A DNA stretch of 34,769 bases. Source: a virus. Position numbers and translations under genes: made by a program. The stretch's first letter is position 1; each line of letters starts with the position of its first letter. The stretch is taken from the IMG/VR virus record IMGVR_UViG_3300021511_000021, positions 1 to 34,769 of that record; one strand, 5' to 3'. The notes beneath the pieces were generated by a model. The model ran no database searches and was not told where the DNA came from. It saw nothing but the letters and a program-made list of their open reading frames with translations. This document shows, piece after piece, positions 16,711 to 24,150 of this stretch.

Positions 16711-17574
16711 TTACTCTAAATAAGTTCCACAATTTGGGCAGTATTTAAATGATGATTTAGATACTCTGCCGCAACTTGAGCAAGTTAATTTAGATTGAAC
16801 AGTTAATGGTTGTTGTACTGTTGCACTGGAGTTACCATCAACTCCTTTCATTCTTATAACAATAACCTCAGCAGGATCAAGATCACCAATTTGTCCATAT
16901 CTAAATTGTTGATTTATTTCCTGTCCTTTAACAGTTATTCCTTCGTCATCTAAAGGAGCACCCAAAGATTCTGTTCCTAACGAATCCGATGTTACATTTG
17001 AATAGAAAGCATTTTGTACTTCTGGTCCACCTTTTGAGTTATTCATTGTGAATGAAGATTCGGCCATTCCTCTGATACCGTCTCCTGATGAACCACCAAC
17101 AGCAGCCGTGTATTTTATGGAAGAATCACCATCGAACCAATTATTGTAATTCCAATGATAGTCATGGCCATGATGGTGATGGTGGTGATACTCATGGTCC
17201 TCAAGAATAACTTTTCTTTGTGGTTTGTCTTTTTCATATGCAAACTCCACTCTAATCAACCCATCGTCAATTTTATCCCCACGATGCTCTTGTATTTCTT
17301 GAGTCTTTTTGATAAATTTAAATTTGTTTGTTGCTGTTATGCCTCTTAAAAATCCTTCTAGTTCTGTGCTTGTGTTTGGATTCAGGATCAACGAACTGTA
17401 ATCAAGAACATCTTGTCCATCAATGTGAATTTTAACAGAAGCCTTTTTTGCACTTAGATTCTTTAGATAGATTGAATACTCTGATCCAAATGGAAGGTAA
17501 ACAAAATCATCTCTCATTCTCAAGATTTTGCCTTTACACTTTACTTCTACGACGAACGCATCTTTGTATGTCAT
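16711..17574 (-). CDS. Virion-associated zinc-ribbon protein with natural His run
   Basis: A 287-residue protein. The N-terminal 100 residues form a likely beta-sandwich (VYLPFGSEYSIYLKNLSAKKASVKIHIDG), followed by a low-complexity loop with six histidines in a row (EYHHHHHHGHDYHW). A further beta region has GITVKGQEINQQFRYGQIGD, and a C-terminal zinc ribbon is formed by CSSC and CPNC. Proteins with this order of parts occur in phages, where they are thought to be accessory virion proteins; this is from memory of the pattern. The start has an AAAGGAG ribosome site. A weak promoter-like copy lies 40 bases upstream, and a terminator follows. The His run and zinc ribbon suggest metal binding. 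Confidence 0.65.
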   Translation of the reverse strand: MTYKDAFVVEVKCKGKILRMRDDFVYLPFGSEYSIYLKNLSAKKASVKIHIDGQDVLDYSSLILNPNTSTELEGFLRGITATNKFKFIKKTQEIQEHRGDKIDDGLIRVEFAYEKDKPQRKVILEDHEYHHHHHHGHDYHWNYNNWFDGDSSIKYTAAVGGSSGDGIRGMAESSFTMNNSKGGPEVQNAFYSNVTSDSLGTESLGAPLDDEGITVKGQEINQQFRYGQIGDLDPAEVIVIRMKGVDGNSSATVQQPLTVQSKLTCSSCGRVSKSSFKYCPNCGTYLE

Positions 17575-17614
17575 GGTCTTTTCTCCTTTTACAGGTCATG
17601 GACTAAGACCTCAA

Positions 17615-17632
17615 TTTGTATTTTTGCTTAAA
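17615..17632 (-). promoter_or_regulatory. Degenerate promoter-like motif (TTTAAGCAAAAATACAAA)
   Basis: Resembles the phage motif in its ends (TTTA, AAATACAAA) but the GAAC core is changed to AGCA. It lies 40 bases upstream of the zinc-ribbon gene. Weak evidence by itself. Confidence 0.25.
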
Positions 17633-17647
17633 GTCCATTGGTGAAAT

Positions 17648-18193
17648 TCACCCTTTTATATTTGTTCTGGTTTTATAACCATATCGTCTATACAATATTG
17701 CAAGATACCAACTTTGATGCCATCTCTTATTTACATTAGCTCTCGAATTACAACTCTGACAAATGGTAATTAAGTTGGTTGGTTTACAATCTTTCTTTAT
17801 ATAATTTATATGATGAAGTGTTAGTTTATTAGAAGTCTTCCAGCAATCAGGATTTATACATATATTTCCATCTCTATCTTTAATACTTTGTTTAAACGCT
17901 TGATCTGTCCAAGCATCACAATATGGTTCACATGCAATTCCGCCTTTCCAATTTGGATGATTATCTCCTGACCAATTATCTTTCATCCACTGAGAATGAA
18001 TCGGTCTACTTTTTCCTTTCCAAAAGCAAAGCCTTCCTTTATTTGCAACACTTACCTTATTATTTGTTTCTGTATCTCTTTTCTTTCCGTTCCAATAATG
18101 ACCTTTTATATATGAAGGGATTCCTTTATATTTATGCCAAGGTCTAACTTTAATTTCTTCATTACACCCACATTTACATAATGTTTTTTTCAT
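17648..18193 (-). CDS. Free-standing HNH homing endonuclease
   Basis: A 181-residue protein with an N-terminal Cys cluster (CKCGC) and a middle motif GDNHPNWKGG of the type found in DNA-binding modules of homing endonucleases. A C-terminal HNH nuclease core follows: CINPDC, then LTLHHINY, PTNLI and CQSC. These enzymes nick or cut DNA at a specific site and spread their own gene; they are common selfish elements in phages. No intron or intein flanks it, so it is free-standing. It sits in an intergenic site between a promoter motif and a virion gene. The promoter motif ends three bases before the ATG and there is no ribosome site, so its expression from this start is doubtful. Confidence 0.88.
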   Translation of the reverse strand: MKKTLCKCGCNEEIKVRPWHKYKGIPSYIKGHYWNGKKRDTETNNKVSVANKGRLCFWKGKSRPIHSQWMKDNWSGDNHPNWKGGIACEPYCDAWTDQAFKQSIKDRDGNICINPDCWKTSNKLTLHHINYIKKDCKPTNLITICQSCNSRANVNKRWHQSWYLAILYRRYGYKTRTNIKG

Positions 18194-18195
18194 GG

Positions 18196-18210
18196 TATTT
18201 TGTTCTTATT
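18196..18210 (-). promoter_or_regulatory. Candidate phage promoter motif before HNH gene
   Basis: Minus-strand AATAAGAACAAAATA keeps the AGAACAAAATA core. It ends three bases before the HNH start codon, so a transcript from it would be leaderless or would start inside the HNH gene and serve the virion gene beyond. Confidence 0.5.
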
Positions 18211-18224
18211 TTTGAAGTTATGAT

Positions 18225-18245
18225 CTATATATATAAATTAGTGAT
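18225..18245 (+). promoter_or_regulatory. Candidate plus-strand promoter, copy 2
   Basis: CTATATATATAAATTA followed by G and TGAT, matching the copy at 10193 over 20 of 21 positions, with AGTTA a few bases upstream in both. It lies 37 bases before the first start codon of the second plus-strand operon. Confidence 0.55.
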
Positions 18246-18281
18246 AGGACAACAACCAAAACTTTTAATGGAGAAAAATAT

Positions 18282-18455
18282 ATGAAAGATAAAAAGGAGC
18301 CTGTTGAAATTCGAACTATCCATCAAAACGGTCGATTGTACATGAACAAATTTGACATTATTAAATTTCTTGAGATCATCCGAAAGGATGCAATGTCAAT
18401 GGAGTGCAGAAGTAAACTACAAAGAATCATTTCAACCTTTATGGCCGCCAATTAA
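18282..18455 (+). CDS. Small basic protein, 57 residues
   Basis: A short open frame beginning MKDKKEPVEIRTIHQNGRLY and ending in FMAAN. It is not recognised. It has a GGAG ribosome site eight bases upstream and lies first after the plus-strand promoter; the next gene starts nine bases after its stop, with a ribosome site overlapping the stop. The centre (FDIIKFLEIIRKDAMS) is a likely amphipathic helix. Start, spacing and coupling support real coding; function unknown. Confidence 0.7.
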   Translation: MKDKKEPVEIRTIHQNGRLYMNKFDIIKFLEIIRKDAMSMECRSKLQRIISTFMAAN

Positions 18456-18464
18456 GGAGAAGTT

Positions 18465-18698
18465 ATGAATCAACTTCAGCAAGCAATAAAGGCAAGAGAT
18501 CAGTTTCTTAAAGATAATCCACACATGTTAGACTTTCAAAAAGAGATTGATGAAATTATGTTGAAGGTAAAAACAGAAGAAAGGTACGATGTAATTCTCT
18601 TAATGTTAGCGGGAAGGTTAGAAAAACAGATGGGGTTGTTGTTTAATTTGAAGAAATTATTAGATGTAAATGAGAATGCTAAACTAACCAAAACGTAA
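18465..18698 (+). CDS. Small helical protein, 77 residues
   Basis: A wholly helical protein (MNQLQQAIKARDQFLKDNPH at the start) with an AAGGAGAAG ribosome site. It has no cysteine, signal or membrane segment. Heptad-like Leu/Ile spacing suggests self-association. It lies in the short operon with the outer-membrane barrel gene. No function recognised. Confidence 0.75.
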   Translation: MNQLQQAIKARDQFLKDNPHMLDFQKEIDEIMLKVKTEERYDVILLMLAGRLEKQMGLLFNLKKLLDVNENAKLTKT

Positions 18699-18708
18699 AG
18701 GGCCGAAA

Positions 18709-19359
18709 ATGAAAAAGTTATTTGTAGTTCCGATTATCATGATTTATTTAGTTTGTGCTTCAATTACTTTTAGTCATGCTGCTGATTATCGTGTGTACAC
18801 AGAGATTGGCGGAATGGGATTACATGAGAAAGGAATATCAGAAGGGCATAAATCATATTACCTTTTGGGAACATCAATATCAACTGAAAACATTCGAGCA
18901 AAAGTAACAGGTGGCATTGAAGGGTTTATTCTTGGAGAAGCTGAAGATGAAGATCCGGAACTTCTGAAATGGGGTACGGGGATTTATGGAGAATACCTTT
19001 ATAAATGGACTAAGTTCATGCACCCTTACTTGGGCGCTCGTTTTGATTACTGGGAAAGAGGGAGCAATCAAAAATATCAAGATGCAATACAAGAGACCGA
19101 TTTTACATTTGCCTCAGCAACTGGAGGTATAAAATTTAATTGCGGTCTTGTGTATTTGAACGTCGGCACAATAATTCCATTCTGGACGACTACACAATCT
19201 GGTAATTTTGGAGCTGATGTTGGTATCGGAATTTCTAACGGAGAGTTTAGTATTGGCTATCATTACAAAGAAGTAGTGTTTTCAAATCATCATTTTGAGC
19301 ACGGCGATGATGATTTAAAATTTACATTTTCTGGAGTTGAATTATCATACAAGTTTTAA
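18709..19359 (+). CDS. Outer-membrane beta-barrel protein with signal peptide
   Basis: A 216-residue protein. Residues 1 to 24 are a signal peptide (MKKLFVVPIIMIYLVCASIT, likely cut at SHA-AD). The mature part alternates strands with aromatic residues and Gly turns (YRVYTEIGGMGLHEKG, TGIYGEYLYKW, HPYLGARFDYW, GGIKFNCGLVYLNVG, ADVGIGISNGEFSIGYHY) and ends in a strand with a terminal Phe (VELSYKF), the usual signal for outer-membrane insertion. Size suggests an eight-stranded barrel. No family is recognised. Phage-encoded outer-membrane proteins can block receptor use by other phages; that role here is inference. The start has a weak GGGCCG ribosome site 10 bases after the previous stop. Confidence 0.75.
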   Translation: MKKLFVVPIIMIYLVCASITFSHAADYRVYTEIGGMGLHEKGISEGHKSYYLLGTSISTENIRAKVTGGIEGFILGEAEDEDPELLKWGTGIYGEYLYKWTKFMHPYLGARFDYWERGSNQKYQDAIQETDFTFASATGGIKFNCGLVYLNVGTIIPFWTTTQSGNFGADVGIGISNGEFSIGYHYKEVVFSNHHFEHGDDDLKFTFSGVELSYKF

Positions 19360-19381
19360 TTAAAAAGAAGGAGATAATTAA

Positions 19382-19558
19382 ATGGCAATGCCGGAACCAG
19401 GAACTCAAGCGTATGAGGATATGATCGACTTCATGAGAAAAGACCTGGAGTCGGGCATGGGGTATTCTAAAATCATCGCAGCCGGTCGCAAGATCATTAA
19501 AGATCGCGGTGGCAACTTTGAAGAAGAGTTTGAAAAGTGGAAGGAGGCACAAAAATAG
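19382..19558 (+). CDS. Small acidic protein, 58 residues
   Basis: A short frame beginning MAMPEPGTQAYEDMIDFMRK with an AAGGAGAT ribosome site. It is helical and charged (FEEEFEKWKEAQK at the end) and is not recognised. The next start codon lies two bases after its stop, and the next ribosome site AAGGAGG lies within its 3' end, so the two are coupled. Confidence 0.72.
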   Translation: MAMPEPGTQAYEDMIDFMRKDLESGMGYSKIIAAGRKIIKDRGGNFEEEFEKWKEAQK

Positions 19559-19559
19559 A

Positions 19560-19910
19560 ATGATTCATCCAACATGTGACTGTGGCAGTGAAATGATCCT
19601 CATCGAAGACATCAACAGAGGACAAGCTTTTGTGTACGCATGTATGCATTGTGATATGCCACAAGAGGAAGAAGGATTTTACATCTATCAGAATCATTGC
19701 TGGAATTGCGGATACGGAATTGATAGTCGCTTTTCACAAATTTCACAACTCCCCGGTATGGGGTATATTTGCGGGTATTGTGGTAAAGACTTGACTGAAT
19801 GGAAAATTAGGAAAGGATTAATCACAATGGCCGAATTACTAACATTGAAAGGAGCTTATAAATGCTACTCTACTGCGACAAGTGTGCTGAAAAGTCCGGG
19901 AATCCAATAA
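19560..19910 (+). CDS. Double zinc-ribbon protein
   Basis: I choose the ATG at 19560 (MIHPTCDCGSEM), giving 116 residues, because the ribosome site AAGGAGG lies upstream; the longer frame from 19509 runs through the preceding gene. It has four Cys pairs: CDC, CMHC, CWNC and CGYC, enough for two zinc ribbons. Small zinc-ribbon proteins of phages often bind nucleic acid or host proteins, but no family is recognised. Its last 16 codons overlap the next gene, which has its own good ribosome site, so the C-terminus KSPGIQ may be a by-product of overlap. Confidence 0.7.
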   Translation: MIHPTCDCGSEMILIEDINRGQAFVYACMHCDMPQEEEGFYIYQNHCWNCGYGIDSRFSQISQLPGMGYICGYCGKDLTEWKIRKGLITMAELLTLKGAYKCYSTATSVLKSPGIQ

Positions 19911-20206
19911 CCGAGAAAAAAGTCAAAGGCGAATGTGAAATGTGTAAACGCCGACTCGGTAGTATGAATGTAATGGAGTCCGCTGTACATAACAGCATCG
20001 TAAACAACATCTCCACCGACACTGTGGACATTGAGGGGATCGAGATAAAGCAGGTTGAGGGATTTGTTCCAGGAACGAAACTTGATGAAATAGAGGCCGG
20101 TCTGCCTCATCGCATTTTGCGAGAAGATCGCGTGTTATATTTCGGATCGAAAGAATTGACAATCGCTATCCCTTCAACGGGAAAACGAATCCAGATAAGC
20201 TTTTAA
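19862..20206 (+). CDS. Small zinc-binding protein
   Basis: A 114-residue protein with CDKC and CEMC near the N-terminus, likely one zinc ribbon. A region with DTVDIEGIEIKQVEGFVPGT follows, and the end is beta-rich. The AAAGGAG ribosome site fits this start, which overlaps the previous gene by 49 bases in another frame. Not recognised; possibly a DNA- or protein-binding accessory factor. It is the last gene before the terminator at 20292. Confidence 0.65.
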   Translation: MLLYCDKCAEKSGNPITEKKVKGECEMCKRRLGSMNVMESAVHNSIVNNISTDTVDIEGIEIKQVEGFVPGTKLDEIEAGLPHRILREDRVLYFGSKELTIAIPSTGKRIQISF

Positions 20207-20291
20207 AGTTTGGGGTACCTACTGTGGGGATTCCGAATACGGATCATATTTGGGCCCATCTCAAGCAGCGGGTGATTGATCCACCCCAATT

Positions 20292-20334
20292 AAAAAAAGG
20301 TAAGGAGGCCCGGAAAGCCCCCTTACTTTTTTTT
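20292..20334. terminator. Bidirectional rho-independent terminator
   Basis: Stem GTAAGGAGGC pairs with GCCCCCTTAC (one mismatch) around a short loop, with an A-run on the left and eight T on the right. It lies between the convergent plus-strand operon and the metallophosphoesterase gene and can serve both strands. Confidence 0.88.
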
Positions 20335-20336
20335 GC

Positions 20337-21257
20337 TTAGATATCTTTACCATAATATTTACCATTGAACATAAATGACCCATCAATGATAATAATTGTA
20401 TATAAATTGAAATAACCTGTAGCTGGCAAATGTTCTACGATACCAAAACCATTGATCCAAAAGTTGGGAGCGTTCCTTTTGTAATCAGGTTTGATATTAC
20501 ATAGACATGGCAATGAGGTTGCGGTATGATATCCTTTCCTGTCAATTGGTGACACTTTAGCCATCATTTGAGGATTATGAACATGTGCATATGCTACGTT
20601 TCCTTCAAATGCTTCAAGGGTTTTTGCAGCATGATATTTATTCCAGTAGAATCCATGAATAACACTCAACTTTCCAACTGTATGAATTTCATTAAAAGGA
20701 ATAATTTTATATCCTCTTTCTTCGAGTTCAAGATGTCTTGTCATATCTATAAACCCTTCTAACTCGGGATGTTCTTCACAATACCATTCTATTCTTTGTT
20801 CATGATTACCAATCATAAATGTTCTACGAACTTCTGGACGTGTTATTGATTCATGTGTTTGTAAAACGTGATAATCAAAACCTTCATAATCTTTTAATAA
20901 TCGTTGCCCTTCCTTCAGCAATGGTTTTCTTTTATTCCACCCTGAAATACAATCCAATGAAACTTGATCTCCCATGTAACACACTTCATCTGGATCATAA
21001 TCACACATAAATTCTGCTACCGCATCCATCACACGTGGTTCATAATGTGGATAATGAATATCGGGGAGTAATACGGTTTTTTGGATTTGGAAAATGTCTT
21101 CTGAATCACAAGATACTTTTGATTTGCATCTATCTGAATGTGAACCTGCGTACTTATAGACTGTCTTTGGCGAGCAATTACAAACTTTAGCAATTTCGGC
21201 ATTAGATAAAATTGTATTGTTTGCTAACTTCATAACTTCTGTTTTAAGTTGTGACAT
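20337..21257 (-). CDS. Metallophosphoesterase with N-terminal helix-turn-helix
   Basis: A 306-residue protein. Residues 10 to 40 (ILSNAEIAKVCNCSPKTVYK) look like a helix-turn-helix. The rest is a calcineurin-like phosphoesterase: LLPDIHYPH (Asp66, His68), MGDQ (Asp97), GNHE (Asn151, His152), VIHG and AHVHNP, which together bind two metals. Such enzymes cleave phosphomonoesters or diesters, often in nucleic acids or nucleotides; the substrate is unknown. The DNA-binding-like start suggests action on DNA. Ribosome site AAGGAG, promoter motif 48 bases upstream, terminator right after the stop: it is a one-gene unit. The likely catalytic residues are all present. Confidence 0.88.
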   Translation of the reverse strand: MSQLKTEVMKLANNTILSNAEIAKVCNCSPKTVYKYAGSHSDRCKSKVSCDSEDIFQIQKTVLLPDIHYPHYEPRVMDAVAEFMCDYDPDEVCYMGDQVSLDCISGWNKRKPLLKEGQRLLKDYEGFDYHVLQTHESITRPEVRRTFMIGNHEQRIEWYCEEHPELEGFIDMTRHLELEERGYKIIPFNEIHTVGKLSVIHGFYWNKYHAAKTLEAFEGNVAYAHVHNPQMMAKVSPIDRKGYHTATSLPCLCNIKPDYKRNAPNFWINGFGIVEHLPATGYFNLYTIIIIDGSFMFNGKYYGKDI

Positions 21258-21304
21258 GTACTATTCTCCTTAAACAAGTGGAATACATTAAATTGTGGTC
21301 ATTT

Positions 21305-21321
21305 AATTTTTTGTTCTAAAA
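21305..21321 (-). promoter_or_regulatory. Candidate phage promoter motif before metallophosphoesterase
   Basis: Minus-strand TTTTAGAACAAAAAATT, with the full core AGAACAAAA; here the motif can also form a small hairpin (TTTTGTT/AACAAAA). It lies 48 bases upstream of the start codon. Confidence 0.55.
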
Positions 21322-21381
21322 ACAAAAGTCAACATCCGTAATGATAAACCACTATTTATAAGGGGTTAGAAGCTTAGCGGG

Positions 21382-23454
21382 TTAAAGGACAATACGCCCA
21401 CCACTTTCCAGCAATAGATTGTCACCAGTCTCTTGAAGAAGAAAACCAACAACATCGTCAACAGTAATTTGTACAAGATCAAAACCATGAGTACAATCAA
21501 ATGAACCTTCACTATCGAAATCTCTAAACCCACCTGATTGGTAATACCAATCCACTACAGTATCGCCTGTGGAATCTGCTACAATAGAGGATGTGGAATC
21601 AAGAGGATTTATAATTTCGGAAACCACAAATCCAGTCCCATCAACAGGACATCTTAAATGATCATGAATACTTTCCTCAACATAAATATGAGCACCTTCT
21701 TTATCTGTAACCGCACCAATATCATGTTGTGATCCACAGTCATAAGTATCTCTTGAGTAATATGATACAGGAGCAGTAGAATCAGCACACTCTATCGAAC
21801 TCATCAGATCCCAATATAAAGTCCAATCTGCACCCGTACCTGGTTTAGTTGCGTATCCAGATTCATGTGCTTGAATACAAATCCATTGGAATCCAACTCC
21901 TGAAGCAACAGCATCGTCAATGGCGTATACCGTCTCTGTCACCCATACATCCCTCCAGGTATATGAAGGTACTGTACCTCCTACGAACTCTCTCTGACAA
22001 ACGGTTGTAACGTCAACACACGTGGAATCATCGGTATTACAACATGGTGTACTATCACCTGTTAGATAATCATGAAATTCAAGATCAGCATCAACACTCA
22101 TTTGATCTTCAACGATAATAGTATTAAACAATCTATTTCTCACCTGAAGTGATTCAAGTAATAGAAGTCTTGCTCTATATGGTTTGAAGAAATCAATAAC
22201 AGGTTTTAAATCTTTGAAAAATTCCTGAATCCCAAATAAAATAAAACCGAAGTTTACAAAACCAAATCCTATGTTTGCTCTAACCCAAAGAGCTAAATCT
22301 TTTAGTAGTGAATATAAAACAGCTAATGGCTCACCCGCACCATCCAATGCAGCTTTAATATCTGGAGCAATTGTATTTAAAACATTACCTGCTGTATTTT
22401 TATCAATTAAGAAATTGTCTATAACCGGTCTTGAAAACAAATCTAAATATTGGTCGTATCTTTCTCTTAATTGATCTCTCGTTTCAACTTTTGTTTTTGT
22501 AAGCTCATCAAACTCTGTTAGAATTTGTACTTCATTTCCAACATTGGTTCCATCATAACACATAAAGTTTTCTGGTCTAACAAGGTAGTCATCAAAACCA
22601 GCGTCAAAAAGATTATTGAACATATAAATACATGATAAATATAATTCAAGCAAACTTCTTGTTTCACCAATGAATGTAATCTCTGCATTTGGTGGTGGTA
22701 GAACTCCTGTGCTTTCCCATGAGTCATATTGATCTTGAACATAACGCTCAATGATTGCCATTTCAGCGCCTTCAAGATCAACGGTTGGTTGTACTCCTAA
22801 GTAGGGAGTTTTAGAGGGTAAATTTATTTTGTTAATTTGGTCAAGCTGCAAAATCTGTTGTGCAGTATATAGCCAATGCGGATCTGTTGCTGTCAGGTTA
22901 TTATAAGGAATACCTATATCGCCTGGATTAACAGTTGTTCCTGCTACAGCTTTACCATCAAAGAATAGACTATCTGGAGCATCTTTCTTTAAGAAAAATT
23001 CAAAAATATCTACTTCTGTAACCCCGTAATATTGTAGGACATCCACAAGCGATTGTGGCGTACCCTTTACTTTATACAGGTTTACAAGATCAAGAAAGAA
23101 TTGTACTTTTTGTTCAAGTGGGTTTTCATCAAAACCTCTTAGACTTGATGAAAGATCGTACCCCATACTTCTGAACAATTCATCCAAATTAGAATTTGTT
23201 AGTGCGTGGGGGTCGGATGATGATAGAGATATAGTTGACTGTGTCCTAAAGGAGGCAAACAAATCAATCATAAATTTGCGAAGTCTGTTATAATCCGCAG
23301 TTTCAAATGTGAATTGATCAATTACATTTGAGAAATAAGATTCGACTTTTGTTCTGTCAGACTTGGCAATAGCATCGGTAGATTCCGTTACAGTAGATGG
23401 TTCACCAGCTACAGCTTTAAAAATCTCCCAAAAATAATCTATTTTATCAGCCAT
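21382..23454 (-). CDS. Large baseplate/tail protein with carbohydrate-binding module
   Basis: A 690-residue protein. Residues 70 to 150 include LYKVKGTPQSLVDVLQYYGV, which resembles the KGT motif of phage tail proteins of the P2 gpI kind, and the middle is helical. Near residue 498 begins WRDVWVTETVYAIDDAVASG and WICIQAHES, a pattern of chitin/cellulose-type carbohydrate-binding modules (W...Y..GD.V ... Y.C...HTS), followed by PGTGADWTLYW. A Cys-rich stretch (CCNTDDSTC) precedes it. The C-terminus LLQETGDNLLLESGG is a motif common in phage structural proteins. I infer a baseplate wedge or tail-tip protein with a glycan-binding part. The upstream gene starts 10 bases away. Confidence 0.65.
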   Translation of the reverse strand: MADKIDYFWEIFKAVAGEPSTVTESTDAIAKSDRTKVESYFSNVIDQFTFETADYNRLRKFMIDLFASFRTQSTISLSSSDPHALTNSNLDELFRSMGYDLSSSLRGFDENPLEQKVQFFLDLVNLYKVKGTPQSLVDVLQYYGVTEVDIFEFFLKKDAPDSLFFDGKAVAGTTVNPGDIGIPYNNLTATDPHWLYTAQQILQLDQINKINLPSKTPYLGVQPTVDLEGAEMAIIERYVQDQYDSWESTGVLPPPNAEITFIGETRSLLELYLSCIYMFNNLFDAGFDDYLVRPENFMCYDGTNVGNEVQILTEFDELTKTKVETRDQLRERYDQYLDLFSRPVIDNFLIDKNTAGNVLNTIAPDIKAALDGAGEPLAVLYSLLKDLALWVRANIGFGFVNFGFILFGIQEFFKDLKPVIDFFKPYRARLLLLESLQVRNRLFNTIIVEDQMSVDADLEFHDYLTGDSTPCCNTDDSTCVDVTTVCQREFVGGTVPSYTWRDVWVTETVYAIDDAVASGVGFQWICIQAHESGYATKPGTGADWTLYWDLMSSIECADSTAPVSYYSRDTYDCGSQHDIGAVTDKEGAHIYVEESIHDHLRCPVDGTGFVVSEIINPLDSTSSIVADSTGDTVVDWYYQSGGFRDFDSEGSFDCTHGFDLVQITVDDVVGFLLQETGDNLLLESGGRIVL

Positions 23455-23463
23455 CTAATCTCC

Positions 23464-24150
23464 TTACGCTTCTTCTTCGTCATCACAGTCGATCTCGAAA
23501 CGCACCTCTCTATTTGTCATATATAAGAAGTAGTCATCTATAAGTTTAAACTCAAAACATGTTGCCAACAACGAACAATCGGATATAATCCCAGGCGTGT
23601 TATACAACTCCCAATTGTCATATAAATGAAATTGTAAATATAAAAATATCTCTTGTGATAACGAGGTATTCAATGTATCCAATGAAGCGTAAACATAAGT
23701 AATACCTGTTGTTGCATCTGTTATAACCTCCACTGATGTTGCATCAATTGTAGCTGTTGCATCAATTAAAACTACAGCAGTAGAATCATGTCTGTATGCT
23801 AATAAAACATCGAGCATTAAAAAGTCATGTGGTTGTAAATTGAATACATTAGTTCCTTCTGATGTTGAATCCGTAGGAATTAAATATTGTGATCCTGGAT
23901 AAATGTTTAATCTCTGTGCTGTTAATGTTGGCCAACACTGTTTCCTATCTTCATTTTTATAAAGATATGTGTAATCATCATAAGGGTAATGCTCATTGCA
24001 TAACAACTCAACAACAGTCCCTGTCGGAATAAACGCCGGATCAACTTCTACCGGTATAGGAATCTCATACTTATTTACCAATGAAGTTTTTACGAACTTA
24101 CTGAACCAGTACTGAAACTCTGGAATAAGTTGTGAGTTTGCTATGATCAT
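23464..24150 (-). CDS. Unrecognised virion protein, beta-rich
   Basis: A 228-residue protein before the large baseplate protein. It starts with a helix (IPEFQYWFSKFVKTSLVNKY), then beta-rich sequence (AVVLIDATATIDATSVEVIT) and ends very acidic (DCDDEEEA). It has no known motif. It starts one base before the stop of the HD gene ends (adjacent, coupled), and its stop is 10 bases before the next start, with ribosome site GGAG. Its place suggests a partner of the large baseplate protein. Confidence 0.65.
   Translation of the reverse strand: MIIANSQLIPEFQYWFSKFVKTSLVNKYEIPIPVEVDPAFIPTGTVVELLCNEHYPYDDYTYLYKNEDRKQCWPTLTAQRLNIYPGSQYLIPTDSTSEGTNVFNLQPHDFLMLDVLLAYRHDSTAVVLIDATATIDATSVEVITDATTGITYVYASLDTLNTSLSQEIFLYLQFHLYDNWELYNTPGIISDCSLLATCFEFKLIDDYFLYMTNREVRFEIDCDDEEEA

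Noticed and set aside
17640-17652. Palindrome GGTGAAATTCACC as a terminator of the HNH gene
   Set aside because: The loop would be one base and there is no T-run on the minus strand; part of it is the HNH 3' flank.
19509-19559. Longer N-terminus for the double zinc-ribbon protein
   Set aside because: These codons are the shadow of the preceding 58-residue gene; the ribosome site AAGGAGG fits the ATG at 19560.
21353-21360. T4 late promoter core TATAAATA on the minus strand
   Set aside because: Single eight-base match in AT-rich DNA; the other motif lies nearer the gene and recurs, so I give it priority.
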